DNA of 64,000 nucleotides from Dromiciops gliroides (taxonomy: Eukaryota; Chordata; Mammalia; Microbiotheria; Microbiotheriidae), in the NCBI RefSeq assembly GCF_019393635.1, contig NC_057861.1:306115468-306179467 (forward strand), in the 5' to 3' direction. The notes beneath the pieces are model-generated. The model searched no databases. It was not told the origin of the DNA and saw only the letters and a list, made by a program, of their open reading frames with translations. Positions within the stretch are counted from its first letter, which is position 1; each line of letters begins with the position of its first letter. The translations under genes were made by a program, and so were the position numbers. This document shows positions 63,118 through 64,000 of this stretch, piece by piece.

Positions 63118-63420
63118 TTGTTTTTGCCAACCATTCATCTTCTCATCCCCCATGATGCTCTATTTCTGTCTGTTGCTCTTAGGATGGCAGAAGCAGCCCC
63201 TGCCAGGAAACCTCACACTGAAAAGAGCAAGAGGAAAATGCTTCAGATGTCACTGGCTGACCAAGTGCTGTGGTCAATTCTTACTGCAATTTTTTGCAAT
63301 CACTGGAAAAGTGCCCCTGATGTATAAGCGTTATGGACTTTTGTTCTGTGGAAAGTGTGCCTGAAGCTTCAGGACTTCTGTCTTAAAGCAACATCAATCT
63401 AACTGTTCATCAGGTCCCTA
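63118..63420 (+). other. Unidentified open stretch near the window end
   Basis: Two overlapping plus-strand frames (one containing RMAEAAPARKPHTEKSKRK, the other ending RYGLLFCGKCA) follow a ctcttag that could be a splice acceptor. I recognise no protein, and neither frame has a donor or conserved motif that I can name. It may be chance or a decayed retrocopy. Confidence 0.2.
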
Positions 63421-64000
63421 AGATTCATTGCTACTCCTAAGCAGGAGTAAAAATCTTTTAAAAAAGCTATTTTAGAAGAGTATGTTTTATGAGTTTCTAT
63501 CACTTTAGATGTGCCTGCTGTGGTTTTTGCTTAGTTTGAGATATGAACTTTCTTTCATAATTATGATTTACATAGTTTTTGCTAGACCTAAATGTACTAA
63601 AACATTTCCCACTTTATTCTACTTGTACAAAAATGCCAGTGACCTCCATCAGCCTATTTCGAATTTCATACCAAAGACATGCCTAGCCTATTATTATTTA
63701 ATACAAATGCTATGTATCCTAGCACATATCTTTTTTCCAAAGCATTTTAGGCAACAGAAAATGCAAAAACTCCATTAGAACAAGGGAATCAAGTGACCTA
63801 AAATTTTACTAATATAAGTATGCTTTTGTAAACAAAAATCTGTTTCAGTTTTAGCTTTTAATAATTTATGCATAAGAATCTTGTCTATTTGTCTCCTGGA
63901 ATTAAGCATTGCTTTTCCACTCAATGTTTGGACATTTCCCAGTAATGTTTCCCTAAAATTTACTGTATCTTGAATCATTCACAGATTTATAGGAGGATAT

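Overview
This window is vertebrate nuclear DNA, almost certainly from a marsupial and most likely an Australian-lineage (australidelphian) one. The main evidence is a young tRNA-derived CORE-SINE, WSINE1-like, with a head reading ggcagctaggtggtgcagtg and a core reading ctagctgtgtgaccctgggc. I count 16 recent copies, each flanked by a short target-site duplication (TSD), alongside marsupial-type L1 3' tails and old MIR, L2 and CR1-like repeats. The species cannot be named from the sequence alone. LAYOUT: the only protein-coding gene I can support is the 3' end of WDR7 (rabconnectin-3 beta), on the minus strand. Its 3'UTR runs from about 125 to 2812, the terminal coding exon is 2813-3016, the last intron is 3017-9658 and the penultimate coding exon is 9659-9763. 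Everything from 9764 to 64000 reads as one very long WDR7 intron, because the next upstream exon is not in the window. The two exons give the last 102 residues of WDR7, including a WD-repeat blade and the conserved C-terminus. The protein works with DMXL1/2 as a V-ATPase assembly regulator. REGION BY REGION: 3-9 kb is intron with one young SINE and several MIRs. 10-13 kb is AT-rich with no clear gene. 13-18 kb holds a solo LTR inside a MIR-like SINE, four young SINEs and a long (AT)n tract. 18.2-20.9 kb is a decayed L2 LINE with recognisable reverse-transcriptase motifs. 21.0-22.9 kb is an unusual L1 that keeps its 5'UTR and ORF1 but has no ORF2; it is interrupted by a SINE and by a 461-bp unidentified insert. 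25.7-37.2 kb contains three solo LTRs of one family and one LTR-like element of another. 40.9-43.7 kb contains two 7SL RNA pseudogenes in opposite orientation, one with a long (AAGG)n tail, and an L1 3' region. 43.7-49.6 kb is dominated by L2 3' ends and MIRs. 49.9-51.3 kb has two hAT-like non-autonomous DNA elements. 51.5-57 kb is relatively repeat-poor and holds a strong inverted repeat, a retro-insertion with 12-bp direct repeats and an RFX X-box-like site. 57.7-62.7 kb is again SINE-rich, with nested insertions. No bacterial-type systems, CRISPR arrays, rRNA genes or intact functional tRNA genes are seen. The open reading frames outside WDR7 are mostly chance frames or fragments of repeats. 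I found no convincing new multi-gene system. The value of the window is in its nested insertion history and a few unexplained segments.
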